Part shown: positions 1-13,140 of the stretch, in pieces
Position numbering within the stretch: position 1 is the first letter of the stretch
How the letters are laid out: every line of letters begins with the position of its first letter
Origin: Camarhynchus parvulus
Taxonomy: Eukaryota; Chordata; Aves; Passeriformes; Thraupidae
DNA: 64,000 nt
Direction of reading: 5' to 3'
Assembly (NCBI RefSeq): GCF_901933205.1
Contig: NC_044572.1
Location: 76,939,465-77,003,464, forward strand
Translations under genes and position numbers: made by a program
Notes under the pieces: model-generated
Databases searched by the model: none
What the model was told of the DNA's origin: nothing
What the model saw: the letters and a program-made list of their open reading frames with translations, nothing else

Positions 1-597
1 TATCAAGTGTTATTTTGGCCTCTGTTCTCCAAACACCTCTCTTCTTTCCAATGAAGTCCTTCAATGTTTTTCCAGGATGGTCAATTTTTTTCTTTTGGTT
101 ATGAACTTCACATACCTGTCTCAAAATTGATACTGCAAAGATTTTTGTATAGGAACTGTTCAGTCCAGCTACTAGAATTTCAATGACTGTATATCCTGTT
201 ATAACTTTAAAAAGTCCATCTGAATTCCAGGATTCATGTTTTAACTGATTTGACGACATTTTTGCGCCCTTTCTTCATTTTCTGATTGTGTGTCAGTAAA
301 CAGAGAAATTGCTTAAAAAGAAAATCAAACTTCATATTAAAAAAGAGATCAGAAGTCAAGTTGATATCTACTTTTATGAAAAATATCAGTCTCTAACTGT
401 CTTACAAGTTTTGCTCTATAAATATTGAGACTACCAGCTTGTGCTCTCAGCCTTTATGCAAAGGCTATTTCTGTGGCCATTGAATCTTGTCAAACTTCAG
501 CAGATGAAAATTCCAGCATACCTAAGATTTAGAGGGTAATTCCCATTTTTACCTGGCTGATAAATAAGAGAAAATGTTCTTTCTGCATGGTCTCTTT
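1..597. other. AT-rich noncoding DNA, no gene seen
   Basis: No open frame of note, no repeat family and no RNA gene can be recognised here. Composition is AT-rich, like most of the window. It is probably intron or intergenic sequence. Confidence 0.6.
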
Positions 598-756
598 AAC
601 AAAAACAAAACAAAACAAAACAAAGCAACAACAACAACAAAAACCCCACAAAACAAAACAAAGAAAACAAAACCACAAAATCAAAACAAGTGAACAAAAA
701 CAGGGAAAAAAACCTACAAAAAACCCCACCAAAAACCCCAAAACAAAACAAACAAT
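598..756. repeat. A/C-only low-complexity tract, (CAAAA)n/(CAA)n type
   Basis: About 160 bases made almost entirely of A and C on the + strand. They contain CAAAA and CAA units with interspersed AACCCC, and only a handful of T or G bases. Because TAA, TAG and TGA hardly occur, it creates open frames on both strands (77 codons +, 70 codons -) that have no protein-like content. Two similar tracts lie at 41842 and 45560. Confidence 0.85.
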
Positions 757-3700
757 TCAAGGTCTTCTATCTGAATATAATGACGGACTCTTCTTGACCA
801 CTTTAAATACATTAATATAGGTAGACACAAAAGTAATATGTTACATAATTAAATGATGGACATACTGCTGAGCATCATCATTGAAGAAAGCCACAAGCTC
901 AGGTAATCAGATTTGCTGGGCAACTGAGGGAGAGAAAAAAGAGGATTCTAATAATTTAGTCCTAACATACAGTCTAAAAAATTTGCTTATGTATTTCTGT
1001 ATTCTGTTGTCTTTCAGAAACACACTAAGGTTTCATCAATGATTTTCATATCTTTTTGGCAGCACTTTTTTGATAGCAGAGTCTGGGAGAGGAAGGAAAA
1101 CTGTGGTCTACATTGTGGACAGTAGTTTCAGAAAGCACAAAAATAACTACATTTCCAGTTAGTTTCAAAGTTCAAAAAGTGCAATGGAGTAAATAAATTC
1201 CGTTAAAGAGGATGAATCCTGGTATTGCTGGACAATGCAGGAACATAATGGCTCACCAGCCAATGTAGTCATGGAACAGACGTTTCAAATACGACAGCCA
1301 GAACCATCTCATCTGGAGATATAGGGTCACTGAAAACCATTCCCATTTAACAAATGGACTGCTCAGAGCTTGATTTTTCCTTTTTACAAAGCCATGTGGC
1401 TTTGCTCCAGTTCTTAGTTACAACTTTTACATTTCACAATTGCCCTCACCTGCAACTCCTTTCACTTGGAGATGGACACTACAGGGGAACTAATTGTCTC
1501 TGACATACCAGGGGAATCCATTCTATTTTAATTCCTTAGAAGGTAGCTTGATTGCCTTGGTATACTACTAGAACTTTTTTATGTTAACACATGAATATGT
1601 AATTGCTACTCATTCATATGGGAAGGAAAACATTAAAAAATCTGTAATTCAGATTAGTTTTTTTTTTTAATCTTACATCCATAACAGTAAATTTAACTTC
1701 ACCTGTGGCAAAAACTTCCATATTTTATATTAAAACTAAGGGATTTGGTACTTCGGATTTGATTCATTATAGACTTTTGCTCTGTCAGCAATCAGAGAAA
1801 TCTTTGTTTCAATATTTATTTCAATGAACCCTCTCTCATTTCACTAGATGGCACATAAATAAATGGTGTTTTGGTGTTAATATTTTATTGACAGTCACTC
1901 AGAAAACTCACTGTGTAAGACTAATCGTGGATCTGGATCTTCTGAGATAGTTAAAGAAGAAAAAAGATTCTCCATGTTAAGTAATATTAAATTACTGTGT
2001 CAGCATTGCTTATAATTTATGTAAAAAACAGTGAATAATTTTATTTAAAAACTGTTTCTACATAATCTAACAATTTTTTGTAATATGTTTATGCAAAGTT
2101 ACAAACAAATGTTTGTAATTTGAATTCCTTTTTCCATTTTACTCTAGAGAAGACTCCAGACTTAAGTTGGCCCTAGAGAGCTCAGTCTAGGTGACTAGAT
2201 ATGAAATTTTTGTACCCACACACCTACAAAGGCTGAGCTGCTCAGCAGTCAATTTACCCATGTAAATTCCAGTCAATGGCTTCTTCAAGTCAGTTTTTCA
2301 GATGCATTCAATATTTGACACCTACACTGCTTCATTCACTGGTATGAGGCAATTTTCTGTTCCTTCCACATGAGCTGTTTGACTGGAGTGTTCATACACA
2401 TTCAGCAAGAGATTACCCCAGAACACTGATGTAACCATAAGCCTTAGCTTTATATTATATCCACATTAGAAATTTTCATGGGCCCAAGAACTAGTCCTAA
2501 AGAGATAATTACAGCTGAGTATAGAATGACAAATATTTCAGACAAAATAGCTTACTGTGCTGATGAACATATTGTTGTATGGTAGACTGAAATAAATTTT
2601 AATTCTAAAATTACCATTTTAGAACCTTAATTGTAAAACATTTCTTTCACTCTTGCTTAATGATCACTGTATGAGCATCAACAAAGGCTCCCCATCATTA
2701 TAATTTCCTGTAACCACACATAAGGTGATAAAGTGAAATAACCTAAAAGGCAAGTTAAATAGCCAAAGCAGATTTGTTCTGGTATAATTTTACTTAGCTA
2801 CCCATGTACCACAGCTATCAACTGTGGTGATTGGTTAAGGCTGGATTTGTTTGAATTTATGCATTAGAGATCAGTAGTATAACTTCCCTGCAGGCATTCT
2901 TACCCCTTCTTCATGTAGCATAAACCTGTAGATTACTTGTATGTAATGTATGCCCTTTTCCTAGCACTTTCTATTGTCTTATCTGTCCCTTTCATATCAG
3001 CATGTTTTCTTCAAGGCCAGTCACATGAAAGCTCTGCTCCTGATAATTTGGGTTCTTAAATCACCGTGATTTCATTCTGTGTACATAGCACTGCGTATGC
3101 ATCTCCCCTCCTATTGAGAGCCTTCAGAAAGGAACACAAAATTCACACCAGTCTTAAAATAAAACAAACAAAAAACCAAAAAGCAACATATATTGAATCT
3201 ACTTAAAAGGATTAAAAAAAACCTTAAAGACTAAGTGTAATTAAAACCAGTAACCTTTTTTAAAACCTTCTTTGACTGCTTGGTGCCTCATTTCCCCATT
3301 GGTGCAATGAATTAAGAATACTAGGTCTCTTCCAAGTCTGATTCTTCATGCATCCAAGTATCTTGAATCTTTCTGGAGATTTATTCTTTTGGGCTTCATT
3401 GGGTTTATAGAATTCATATTAAAAAAAGTTTGTTGCATCTTATTGGTGATATATGTGAGTCTGGCCTCATAATTCCTGTTTCAGAGAGCCGGGCATAAAA
3501 CAGAAAACAGACAATGCTTTCATCTTAATTCAGTGCTTCAAAATTCTGTGTAGAGCCTGTTCAAGACTGAAAGTATTAAATAAAACTGGATCTAAATCAG
3601 TCAGATTTTTGCTACAAAACATATATACTTTAAAGTTATTGATTGATGTAAAGTGTTGCTCCCTGGATGGAGGGAGGGTGGGGTGACAAACACCAGCAAG

Positions 3701-4482
3701 CAACTAGCAATTACATATTTCATTCTGATGTCCAGGGGCTGATAATTCATATGTTCGCTGCAGGAAATTGAAAGAATAGATGACTAGTGCTGTCAAAACT
3801 TTGTTTAGTTACTGTTTGTTTATTTATATGGTTGCAGAAAGCTCAGTAGGAGTAAATTTTACATTCAACAGATTTTAACTATAATTATAAATCCAAAATA
3901 TATATGCAAATTGGATTTTATTAATTTTATGAATCATTCATATTATTGTATGAATTTTGTGAATGTAACATTATTGTTGAGGTAGGCCACTTAAACAAAC
4001 ACTAAAATGGGAAAAAGATGTATTTTTTCTTTCCCCATCATCATTATTTTGAAGCATAATAAAAGGAAGTTCAATCATCTGATTTTCGGTGTCTGAAAAT
4101 TTTTGCCTTCAAGTTTCTTTTGATTTATATGCCTAAATTTGTAGAAGCCAAACTTCATTATATCATTTGTGAAAAAAAAATTAAAATTTCTATTTCTCTG
4201 TTTTACCAGAGAAATCTAACTGTTGGACAATTTTCAGAAAATCATTAACCCCAATTAAAATATGTACTTTTACTTAAAAACAACCATAAAAATGAGAAAA
4301 TATTGATAACTCTGAGAAGATATTTTTGCTAAAATGGCCTGTAAGTTTTTAATGGGATTGAATTCAGCCAAAGATAGTACAAATCCAAAGTTCTTTGATG
4401 GCATTTCAGCATCCTTCCTGAAATTTCTAACAACTGTAATAATCCTCATGACTGAAGCCACTTGCTTGTGAATACTTTTTTT

Positions 4483-4511
4483 ACGAGTATTTTTTTGTTG
4501 TTACCACGCTG
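4483..4511 (+). repeat. Copy 1 of a dispersed 29-bp repeat
   Basis: It matches 5662-5690 at 26 of 29 positions in the same orientation, 1.18 kb away. The shared core is an AGTA-T7-GTTGTTAC-type string followed by a CTG end. Part of the match is a T run, so the information content is lower than its length suggests. The origin is unknown. Confidence 0.6.
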
Positions 4512-5661
4512 CACACTTATCCTCTGGACTCTCATGAGATCTGAAATAGTTCAGCTCTCTGTTGTTATGGAATAAAAATATCTCAGGCAACGCTGACTGA
4601 TGATCCCTGTCATAAATACAGAAATAATCAGTAGTGCCTGACTTGGAGATTAGAATACTATGAACATATGTAGCTGCAAATTGCGATTTATTAATTAATC
4701 TTGATTCTCTTACTATTGGCACATACAGACCCTTATTACTTCTATTTGTCAAAGCTTAACATGAGTTTACCTTTGAGCACTTGTTCTGACACAACTGTTA
4801 AGCACTAGATTTTGCATGTGCAAGCGCCAACACTCAATTAAAAGTCTGGCAGGGCTTTTTAATCAGTTTTTAAATCATGTTGCAAGTAAAACAACATATA
4901 CAAATGTCACGCTAAGACTACTTGGTAATGTATCCTACACTACTTCAGACAGCAACGAAGCAGATTATGCACATCATTTAATTATTTACACAGATGTATC
5001 TGAATAGATGTTCCTCATCTCCACCAATGCCTCGTCTCAAGATAAAAGGCTAAATTAAGCTCACATTGCTCAAGAACAAAGAGCAAAGAAGGAACTTGAA
5101 AAATGACAAATACTAAACAATACTCATTTCAAATATTTCTCTGGCTTCAAAATGGTGGAATACATTTATTTTAAGCTTTCCAAGATATTCCACTTGGTAC
5201 TATGAAGCAATTAGAGAAATTTTCACATTAAAGGAAGTTTTAGGGAAACCATCTGTAATGGAGGCCATAAGAAAGAACTGAATAATCACCTCAGCTATGA
5301 ACTGAATATTAAAACTGAGGTTTCAGTATTGCGGAAACTATTCTGCTTGAGGAGCTTGCTAATCAAATAGTCAAACCAGAACAGCATGGGGACACAGATA
5401 TTTTGTGTAGTGTTTCTTGTCACACTGTTTATTTTCTGCAGTCTCTAGCCCTTCTATTTGAGACTCAGCAAAGGACATAATGAATCTTCCGTCAGCTCTT
5501 GAATTTTTTGATGTCACAAGAAGTGGTTCATACACAATTGTGTTGCTCTCAATGCTCAACATCTGAAAACTTTAACAACAAAATTCACAAGGAGTGTTAA
5601 GTGCAGTACAAGTTTGGTTAGACAATGAAAGTGGAAATTAGAGAAACCTAGGATTCTTTTT

Positions 5662-5690
5662 ACTAGTATTTTTTTGTTGTTACTACTCTG
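5662..5690 (+). repeat. Copy 2 of a dispersed 29-bp repeat
   Basis: Direct-orientation partner of 4483-4511, with three substitutions. The sequence outside the 29 bp does not obviously match between the two sites, so this is a short shared piece and not a large local duplication. Confidence 0.6.
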
Positions 5691-6587
5691 AAATTTAAAA
5701 ATAGAAATTATATATCTGATTCAGCTAGATTGGATTCCAATTTTAAGGTGCCTAGGTATTTTATTTGCCACAGTAGTTAATCTGTATAATGTTTAATTTA
5801 AATCCCAAATTAGGATAATACCCCCAAGAATCCTCCAGTTTTCCAGTTCATGGCATGGATATTTTGGACTGTTTGGCTTCTGTACGTGGTAAGTTTTCAA
5901 GATGATAGTAATAAATTAAATAGATTATAACAATTTACAAGAGGATTTCAAATGCTAACGCAATTCTCATTGTATAAATGCACTTGCTGAGTTCACCAGT
6001 CAGTTTTCTGATATGCACATAAATGTCACATGTGGCTTCCTCAAAACATTCCTCAAACTTGAGAGAGTTTACAGGTACATCATTCTAACCTCATATACCT
6101 TCCAAAGTATATCTTACGATTAACTAAATTCTCTATTGTGCAATATTCATATCCCACATCCAGTGATTTAAAATATGTGCTAACAGCAAATGTACTTTTA
6201 TGCAGCAGGTAGCAAATTGTTCTGAATTTTATTTTTAAAAGCAACATCAACAGAAATTATATGATTTCACAGTTGTTTCAGCCAGCAGCGCATGTAGACG
6301 TCTTTCTTTTTTCTCATTATTACCTTTCTGGGTTGCTGATACACAAAGAATCAATCTGCCTCCTCCCCATTAATTCCACCTCAGCAGCTTCCTGTCTCAG
6401 ACTGCTGTGTAAAGTTGCTGGGTGATGTCAGCCAGCTGGTTTTCACCTGACAGAAGATGACCCCAAGGCACTTTCCTTTTATATATGGATTTTCCATTTA
6501 CAAAGCCTGCATAAGCTGACTTATCTGGACCTCTAAGACTAAAGTAGGGCATCTCTCTGTTAGAACTAAACATAACAGGTAAAATGA

Positions 6588-7129
6588 TGTTGTGCTGGTT
6601 TTGGCTGGAATAGTTAGCTTCCTTCTTTGTAGCTGGTATGGGGCCATGTTTTGGATTTGTGCTGGACAAAGTGTTGGTAACTCAGAGAAGTTTTCATTAT
6701 TCCTGAGCAGTGCTTGCACAGAACCAAAGACTTTTCTGCTTCTCACCCCACCCCATCATCCAGGAGGCCCAAGGAGTTGCAATGTGACAGCCAGGATAGC
6801 TGACCCCAACTCTCCAAAGGGTTATTCCTTACTCTATGGCACCACCCTCAGCACATAAATTCTCAGGGAGAAAGGTGGCCAGCAGCTGCTGCTTGGGAAC
6901 TGGCTGCATGTAAGTCAGCAAGTGGTGAGCATTTGTATTGTGCATCTCTCATTTTGTATATTGTAATTCTTTTATCATCATTATCATTAGAAATTTTTTG
7001 CTCCATTTTCTGCTCCACTGAACTGTCTTTGTCTTAATCCACTAGTGTTCTCACTTTTACACTTCTTATTTTCCCCCTCATGCCACCGGAAGGGAGGGAG
7101 TGAGTGTTGGCTGGGGCTAAGCTACAACA
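6588..7129 (+). mobile_element. Solo-type LTR of an avian endogenous retrovirus
   Basis: A 542-bp long terminal repeat that I recognise as a common avian ERV LTR, probably ERVL-like though the class is not proven here. It starts TGTTGTGCTGG and ends CTACAACA, so the ends form the inverted repeat TGTTGT/ACAACA expected of an LTR. A TATA-like CATAAAT at 6854-6860 and a T-rich 3' part near 6940-7060 fit the U3-R-U5 order on the + strand. No internal retroviral sequence or second LTR is seen nearby, so it is probably a solo LTR left by recombination. I could not find a clean target-site duplication: the flanks are AATGA and GATAT. Open frames inside it are incidental. Confidence 0.78.
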
Positions 7130-8959
7130 GATATATTGGTGTCTCTAAAAATCAATGTCTTTCAAATAAAACAAATATAAGGATCTAGGAATTTCTGTAG
7201 AATCACAAGATTAGAGTCCACCAACAAGAACAGAAGGCTAATTGCATGTAGTGTCAGAGCTGTTGAGAGAAATGCTTCCATCAAAGCCCAGCTAACACAG
7301 AAATGTCCACAGCTTGCCTTTCAATATGAACCATGTATAAGTTTATTGTTGCAGTTGTCTGTAGCCTAGAACATCTACCTGGGACAAAGAAAGGCTGGAA
7401 TTTGTATTTTAGAAGGGTAGAATGCCCATTTAACTGTATTTATACTAACACTACCACTGACATTTGATTTACAAAGAGTGGGAGAGGGCGGAGTGCTCTT
7501 TTGGTGAGGTTCCACAAATGCTTGGGGTTTTTTTGTTTGCCTTTTTTTTGTTGCCTTCCATTTGAAGTACTAATCTGGCACCCTTGGGCACTAATACATA
7601 AGCAGTAATGTATGATAGCAGTTTCTGAAAGAGGCTCTACACATATGGGTGATTTGGATTTGATTTTTTTTCTTTTTTTGTGGACTAGGAGATATGAAAA
7701 ACATTACTCTCAGTCAGCTATAGATTAATGTCCTGGTTTCTAGTTTCCCTTTTAAGCAGTATCCTTGTGGCATCAGCTATTGTGGTGTCAGTTATTGCTT
7801 CTACCAAAAATGTCATTTTAAATTAAATTAAAAATTAGCATTAATAAGAAAAAAAAACAACTCCAAATTGTATTGCCTAAATCTCTTGACTGGGAAAGCA
7901 AGAGTCACTGAAAGTTATTGTACTTCATTTGGATTTTACCTAGCTAAAAAAGATAGCATTTTTTTAAATGTAATTGCTTATGTAAGCAGAAGTTTGGAGA
8001 CCTGGCTATCATTTAATATTCCCCTAGGTAGATCTACAGTGCCTGTTTTCTCAGCAGGACAAATAAGCCAGCACAGATATGTGTGTTTTTAGTTCCCAAG
8101 CTAGCAACAATCCAAACCAGCCACCCCCAGATTCCTCACAAAGAACGTAAAGAAAATTTACTCTGTAAAATGATACCAAATAACTTTCTTTGTTATTATT
8201 ATCACCAGCAGCAAAAGGTGAGCAGTCCAGAATTAAAATGTTTACTGCATGGTAAACACTTATAAGGATATAAAAATAAGAGAGTGGTAGGTAACTCCAG
8301 CAGGCACTACCCCTCCCCACCCTCCAGCCCCTCTGAAATCCATTCCAGCGCTTAGAAGTCTGTTGTTTGATCTTGCAGGAGAGGGGAGAGGTGAAGGGTA
8401 ATTGAAAGGGGAGAGCTATGCTTACCAAGAAGCAAATATGAGCAAAATACAGGGCAAAAATATGGTACTAAAATAGTAACCTGTGTCACTAATGAGTGTC
8501 AAAGATTCTTTTTAAACAAGGTGCTGTGGAAGCTGAAAAGGAGCAAATATATTCCATGCCTGTGTATAGAAAGAGTCGTCTTGCATAACTCTGCCAAATA
8601 CTTTTAGTGCAGGTATGATTGATGTTAACAAAACCACTATTTTTGTGCCACTGCTTTTGTGTGTTCACCAAATTAAATTTAAATTATATCAGTAAGATGG
8701 GAAATATCTTTGTGCTATTACTCCAGCTAGCACATGTGCTTCCCTACTCTGGCAATGCCAGAAAAGTTGAAGGATAGATCAGAATTAGTGTAATTGCCAT
8801 GGTGGGGTTTATTCCAGCTGTTTCACGACCCTCATCATGCACAGATCAAAGGGTTTTAAGAAGAATATTGAGTTCAACTTGATACATTTTGCAGATGCTG
8901 AAGCAGAGGCAATGGGATTCTCCTCACACTGTGAAGCAGTCCATCAGCAAGATAGTAAT
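7130..8959. other. AT-rich unique DNA, no gene seen
   Basis: No recognisable repeat or exon. A 125-codon frame on the minus strand (8051-8428) has no protein-like features and overlaps another random frame. Several T runs occur (7540-7550, 7660-7680). Confidence 0.5.
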
Positions 8960-9360
8960 GTTCACTGCTCAGCCCAGAGCCGAGTCCTGGGGTCACAAGA
9001 GCTCAAGGTGCAGCATGGCTCACAAGGTAGGAACTCGCCTTGAAAATGCCAGCGCTGAACAATGGCTTTGCATTCGGCTCCCCAAAGCCGCTGCTGTGCA
9101 ACAGACTGAAACACACATGCCAGCACACAGATGGGCCACCTGCCAGGGCAAGGGATACTGGAGAGGGGAGGCACAGAGTTTGTGCAATGGCTGAGCCAAG
9201 CACATCCACAGACCCAGCTAAAGGAGCAGCAAGGCAACAGCGCTGCAAATGGACACTTAGCCAGGATACAGCACTGAGCTGGCCTAGTGGCTATCAGAGC
9301 AAGTGTAAGTGTAACACAAATGCAGGAAGAGCAGAGGACCTGGCCAGGCACTAAGGACCG
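8960..9360. other. GC-richer block of unknown origin
   Basis: About 400 bp clearly richer in G and C than its surroundings, with roughly seven CpG sites (for example in GAGCCGAG, CCAGCGCTG, ATTCGGCTC, GCCGCTG, CAGCGCTGC). Stop codons are sparse as a result, so several overlapping frames of 60-130 codons appear on both strands. None resembles a known protein. It could be a decayed transposon or an unannotated regulatory or exonic segment. I do not recognise it. Confidence 0.4.
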
Positions 9361-10274
9361 TGACTATCATGAAATGTCAGATGTTAACAGATCACAGTGC
9401 ACATTTGCATATAGTCCAGACACGCTTTCTGCTTCGTTTACAAATGCAAAGATAATGCACTTAAAGCAATGTCTCCCAAATTGCCTTAGGTCAACATCAA
9501 GTATCACATACACAGCAACATTTCTGAGGGCAGTTGCTGTAACCATTTTGATAGTTTGTTGATCCACATGCAGATAATTCAAGCACATCCATCAAAGTTT
9601 AGGCCCTTGTCTGCTTTTCTGCTTAGTGGGTACCAACACACATGATTCAAAGGTCATTTATCACCCTCAGAGTAGCTGATTATTCCTGTGCTATTATTCT
9701 CCTGAAAGTGTTTTGCTTAGTTTGACTGCATATTACTGGTCTACCTAGATGCTGATACTGGTGTTATTCTGGGCTTGACAATAAATATAAACTCTTTTCA
9801 AGGGTGCCTGTTTACACATGTGTATCAAGAGAAACATCTTGATATATTCCACTAGTGACATTTATAAATTAATTCCATCAAAGTGCATTAAATACATACC
9901 ACTTAGATCCCTGAAAATTATAGGGAATCCAGTCAGAAGGTTTGATGTGTTGCTTATCAGCATCCTGAATTGTAGCATAGTTAACCATGTCTTTAATTTC
10001 CTGAAGTTTACATGTTGTACTTCTCCAGCATGAATTGTCACAGCTACAGAGACATTTTAAAGACACATTTATGATCTTAGGTATTCATTTAACTGTACTC
10101 TAAAATCAGACTGCAGCATGCAGGCGTTCCACTTAAACATCCAACCCATGCATATGCCTGCAGACACATTCACTTACTTGCCTAAAATCTTTAGACCTTT
10201 GTGACTTAAATTTCAAACTTGGCAGAGACATTCTGATCTTAGAGATAATCAGCTCATTGATCCAGCTGGAATAA

Positions 10275-10305
10275 CCCCCCACACACATACACTCATACAC
10301 ACACA
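10275..10305. repeat. Short impure CA repeat
   Basis: CCCCCC followed by interrupted CA dinucleotides (CACACACATACACTC and onward), about 30 bp. An ordinary microsatellite. Confidence 0.7.
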
Positions 10306-10822
10306 AAAATGAAGGTTTCAAATTCATCTTGAGCCCATATAATTGCTAGATCTGATGGGGTGGTAATGCATGGTAGAAAGTGAGGAAGGAACCAGGACTG
10401 CCTCTTTTGGCATGCTCTGCAGTTAGAATGTTTCAGGCATAATGTAATGTGAAACTGTGTCTCAGTTAAAAAGTCAATCAAGAGACAGAAATTCGTAGGA
10501 AATCTGGCTTCATTAGTTCATTAGCTGTTCACAGAACTCCTTGTTTACACTGAGCACATATTGCAGGCATCAAGAAATATTTGCAGCAAATCATCTGTTT
10601 TTAAAAGCTGAGGATCTGCTGTGATTTCACCACCCTTCCCTTCCTCCATTATGTACCTATAAAAGCAACTGCGCTCTTGCACATTTAGCTTCAAAAGATC
10701 CAGAGGGAATATAGCCATAGAACAAGCAAGAGAGCAAACATAAAGGGAAAGACTAGCAGGAATTATTGTCACTCATATCTACTATAAAGGGAATGTATTG
10801 AGTTCTGGATGCAATTTCTGTG

Positions 10823-10887
10823 AATAAAAAAATTCAAATTTAATTGATTTAATAATTTATTAATTAAATAATAAATAAAATTTGTAA
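10823..10887. repeat. AT-only tract with TTAATT/AATAAT units
   Basis: About 65 bp with only two or three G or C bases, rich in TTAATT, AATAAT and AAATAA words that make an imperfect inverted repeat around TTATTAATTAA. Such tracts unwind easily and are typical of matrix-attachment-like DNA. No function can be claimed from sequence alone. Confidence 0.6.
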
Positions 10888-12300
10888 ATCTCTGGCCATG
10901 GAAAATGAAGGAAAGATCCAAGGAAATTATAACTATCTGGCTGTACAACTCACTCAGCTGTCTTCTCTCTTGATGAGACTACTACGACTGGATTTTTACA
11001 TTTGAAAGTGGTAGGAAAATTCAGAACCCAAAGAGGAATTTCAGTCCAGCAGCCTACTACAGCCTACTACTGCGTTCTGTCTGATGCTCCCTAAATGCAA
11101 ATCGTATCATTTGTTTCAGAATAACTGGTGTGTTCAACAGTGAAGACTTTAAATGCAGAAAGGAGGCAAATGTCAACATATATAAAATTATTTTTTATTT
11201 ATACTGACAGGGCAGCTTGAAATACTCATACTACCATCACACTGGGGCAAAGGTAGAGGCCGAAGCTGAAATCAGTGACCTATATTGGTAATAACTTTAT
11301 GAGCACATGAAAGAGCTAACTCAAGAGTTACCATCTAATTAGAGAGAAGGTAGGAAAAAGTGATTTCATGTGTATTTATTTTTACTCTACATGTAAACAG
11401 ATGTTGTAGGCTCTTCAGAGAGACTGCACATATGCTAACCATTGAGACCTTTGACTTGCTGAGGTCTAAGTCCTTCTGTTGACTATGGGAACTTAGAACT
11501 TCCACTGAAATATGCGAGTAGCTCCATACCTTCATGGGAGTTGGAGTACAAAAATATTTGTGGACTTTGCCTCCAGAGTCATATATCAAGGCAAAGGGAA
11601 CAAACTATGGCATGCTTGAGAAGGATCTTAGATTACTACACTTTAAGCCAACTTTCTCCTTTATCAGTATCAATAATATTTGTAGCCCACAGCCTGTGTT
11701 GTTCACCCCCATGGAGGGATGAAGGCAAGCTAAATTTTTCTGCATGGTGCTCAGAACTACCCGCCAATTAATTAATTAATGTTGTAGTCTCAAAACCTTT
11801 CAGATAGCAGTATCAGTGTTTCAGGTATTCACAGATGCAAATTTTTTATATTTAGTATTCAATATCTTTTTATTAGGTGTGTACTAGGCTGCATATCAGT
11901 ACATACTTTGTCTTGTTTAAAGGACACATTTTACTGGAGTCAAATTCCTCTTCTGCTCATGTGAGGGCATAGGAATTTCAAATCAATAGCTATGTACAGC
12001 GGCAACAGTGATCTCTTAAGTCACCTCATTTTGAATCACTGGAGCTTGTAGGCCACAACATGGTTTGAATGATGAAATCAGAGAAGGTTCAAGCTCATAT
12101 ATTCCTGACTTTTTCAGCTTATCTCATCATATATATAATTTCATGAATTTGAGGACTTTTGTTAAAGTTACTATCCTGATATCTTTTATGATTAAGATTT
12201 AATGTTCTTTGCACTACTTTGTAGATCTGGTATCAGTTTCCCAAGAGGACTTAAATCAGACTCTTCCAAATGTCCCATAAGCTGTGGCTTGCATTTCTGA

Positions 12301-13140
12301 CTGCTCTTTCAGAGTAAGGAAAGAAGGAGCTTTTCTTGGCCCTCCCTCCCTGAAGAACTAGTTCTTCAGCCACTCCCCTCGTGCAGAGCTCACCGTATTA
12401 CGGAATGTATCTATGGTCACGCAAAAGGTTAAGTAGGCTGAAGCACAGGCTTCAATGTGCAAGTTGTGGCTGGCTGCAGTCCCAGATTCAAGCCCCCAAA
12501 AAGGCACCTACGATGCCTTCACACAGAAGAGGTGGTTTCCTTAGTAACTGTGGCCAGTGAAAGAAAATGTGCCTGACAGGAAAGTGTATGTTGGGCTTCT
12601 GAGAAAGACAGCCATCTCCCACAGCTGAAATATTCTCCCTCTGTGGTTTAGGGAATACTGGGTAGGGATAGGCTTATAAATCTCTCAGTGTCCCTGATTG
12701 TCCCTCTCTCTGGTTATGGATATTTAGACACCAAACCCATAAGCTCAAGACCCTTTCAATATATGAATCTTCTGCATGTTTCAATTATAAACATGGGTCC
12801 TTGGGAAGGAGCAGAAACAAAGGAGTCTCATTTATTCTCAGCTAGTTGTTCCTTTTCTGGAGCCACTTGACAATTAAATGGAAGCCACTTGAATTAAGAA
12901 ATTTGCAGCACTGCTCCCTCTTAAGCAAATGCAATCAATCTCTCCACAGCTCTTCAGTTAAAAGAAGTCAGTGTTTAATGCAAACTGCCTTTGTCATTGC
13001 ATTTTGTGCATAAATTTCTGTTTAATAGAAAAGGTTAAGTACCTTTCCACTAGCATTTAATTAAATCACTCTGCTGAACTCTTAGAGTGTATCAATATTA
13101 AATTACATTCTGTGTACGTTGTTTTGTCTCTTGTGTGTAT
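12301..13140. other. Possible conserved noncoding block
   Basis: Unique, non-repetitive DNA holding a 20-bp perfect palindrome (12350-12369), several CpG sites near 12378-12422, a near X-box at 12535-12548 (GTTTCCTTAGTAAC, one base off the RFX consensus) and an octamer-like ATGCAAAC at 12978-12985, with homeodomain-type ATTTAATTAAAT near 13050. This mixture resembles vertebrate conserved noncoding elements. Conservation itself cannot be seen from one sequence, so this is inference. Confidence 0.25.
12350..12369. repeat. Perfect 20-bp palindrome
   Basis: CTGAAGAACT is followed directly by its exact reverse complement, with no spacer. The symmetry stops at both sides (C opposite C). It could be a cruciform point or a dimeric protein-binding site. 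Confidence 0.9.

Larger units (their letters stand above)
757..6587. other. AT-rich unique DNA, no gene seen
   Basis: Nearly 6 kb without a recognisable gene or transposon. All open frames are short (under about 90 codons) and compositionally unremarkable. The only internal structure noted is a 29-bp sequence present twice, at 4483-4511 and 5662-5690, matching at 26 of 29 positions. Confidence 0.55.
9361..12300. other. AT-rich unique DNA, no gene seen
   Basis: No exon or transposon recognised. It contains a short CA-rich stretch and a very AT-rich tract, listed separately. An octamer-type ATTTGCAT occurs at 9403-9410, which alone means little. Confidence 0.5.

Noticed and set aside
587..820. 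Lys/Gln/Asn-rich and Phe/Cys-rich frames on the two strands
   Set aside because: They are translations of an A/C-only low-complexity tract that lacks stop codons by composition.
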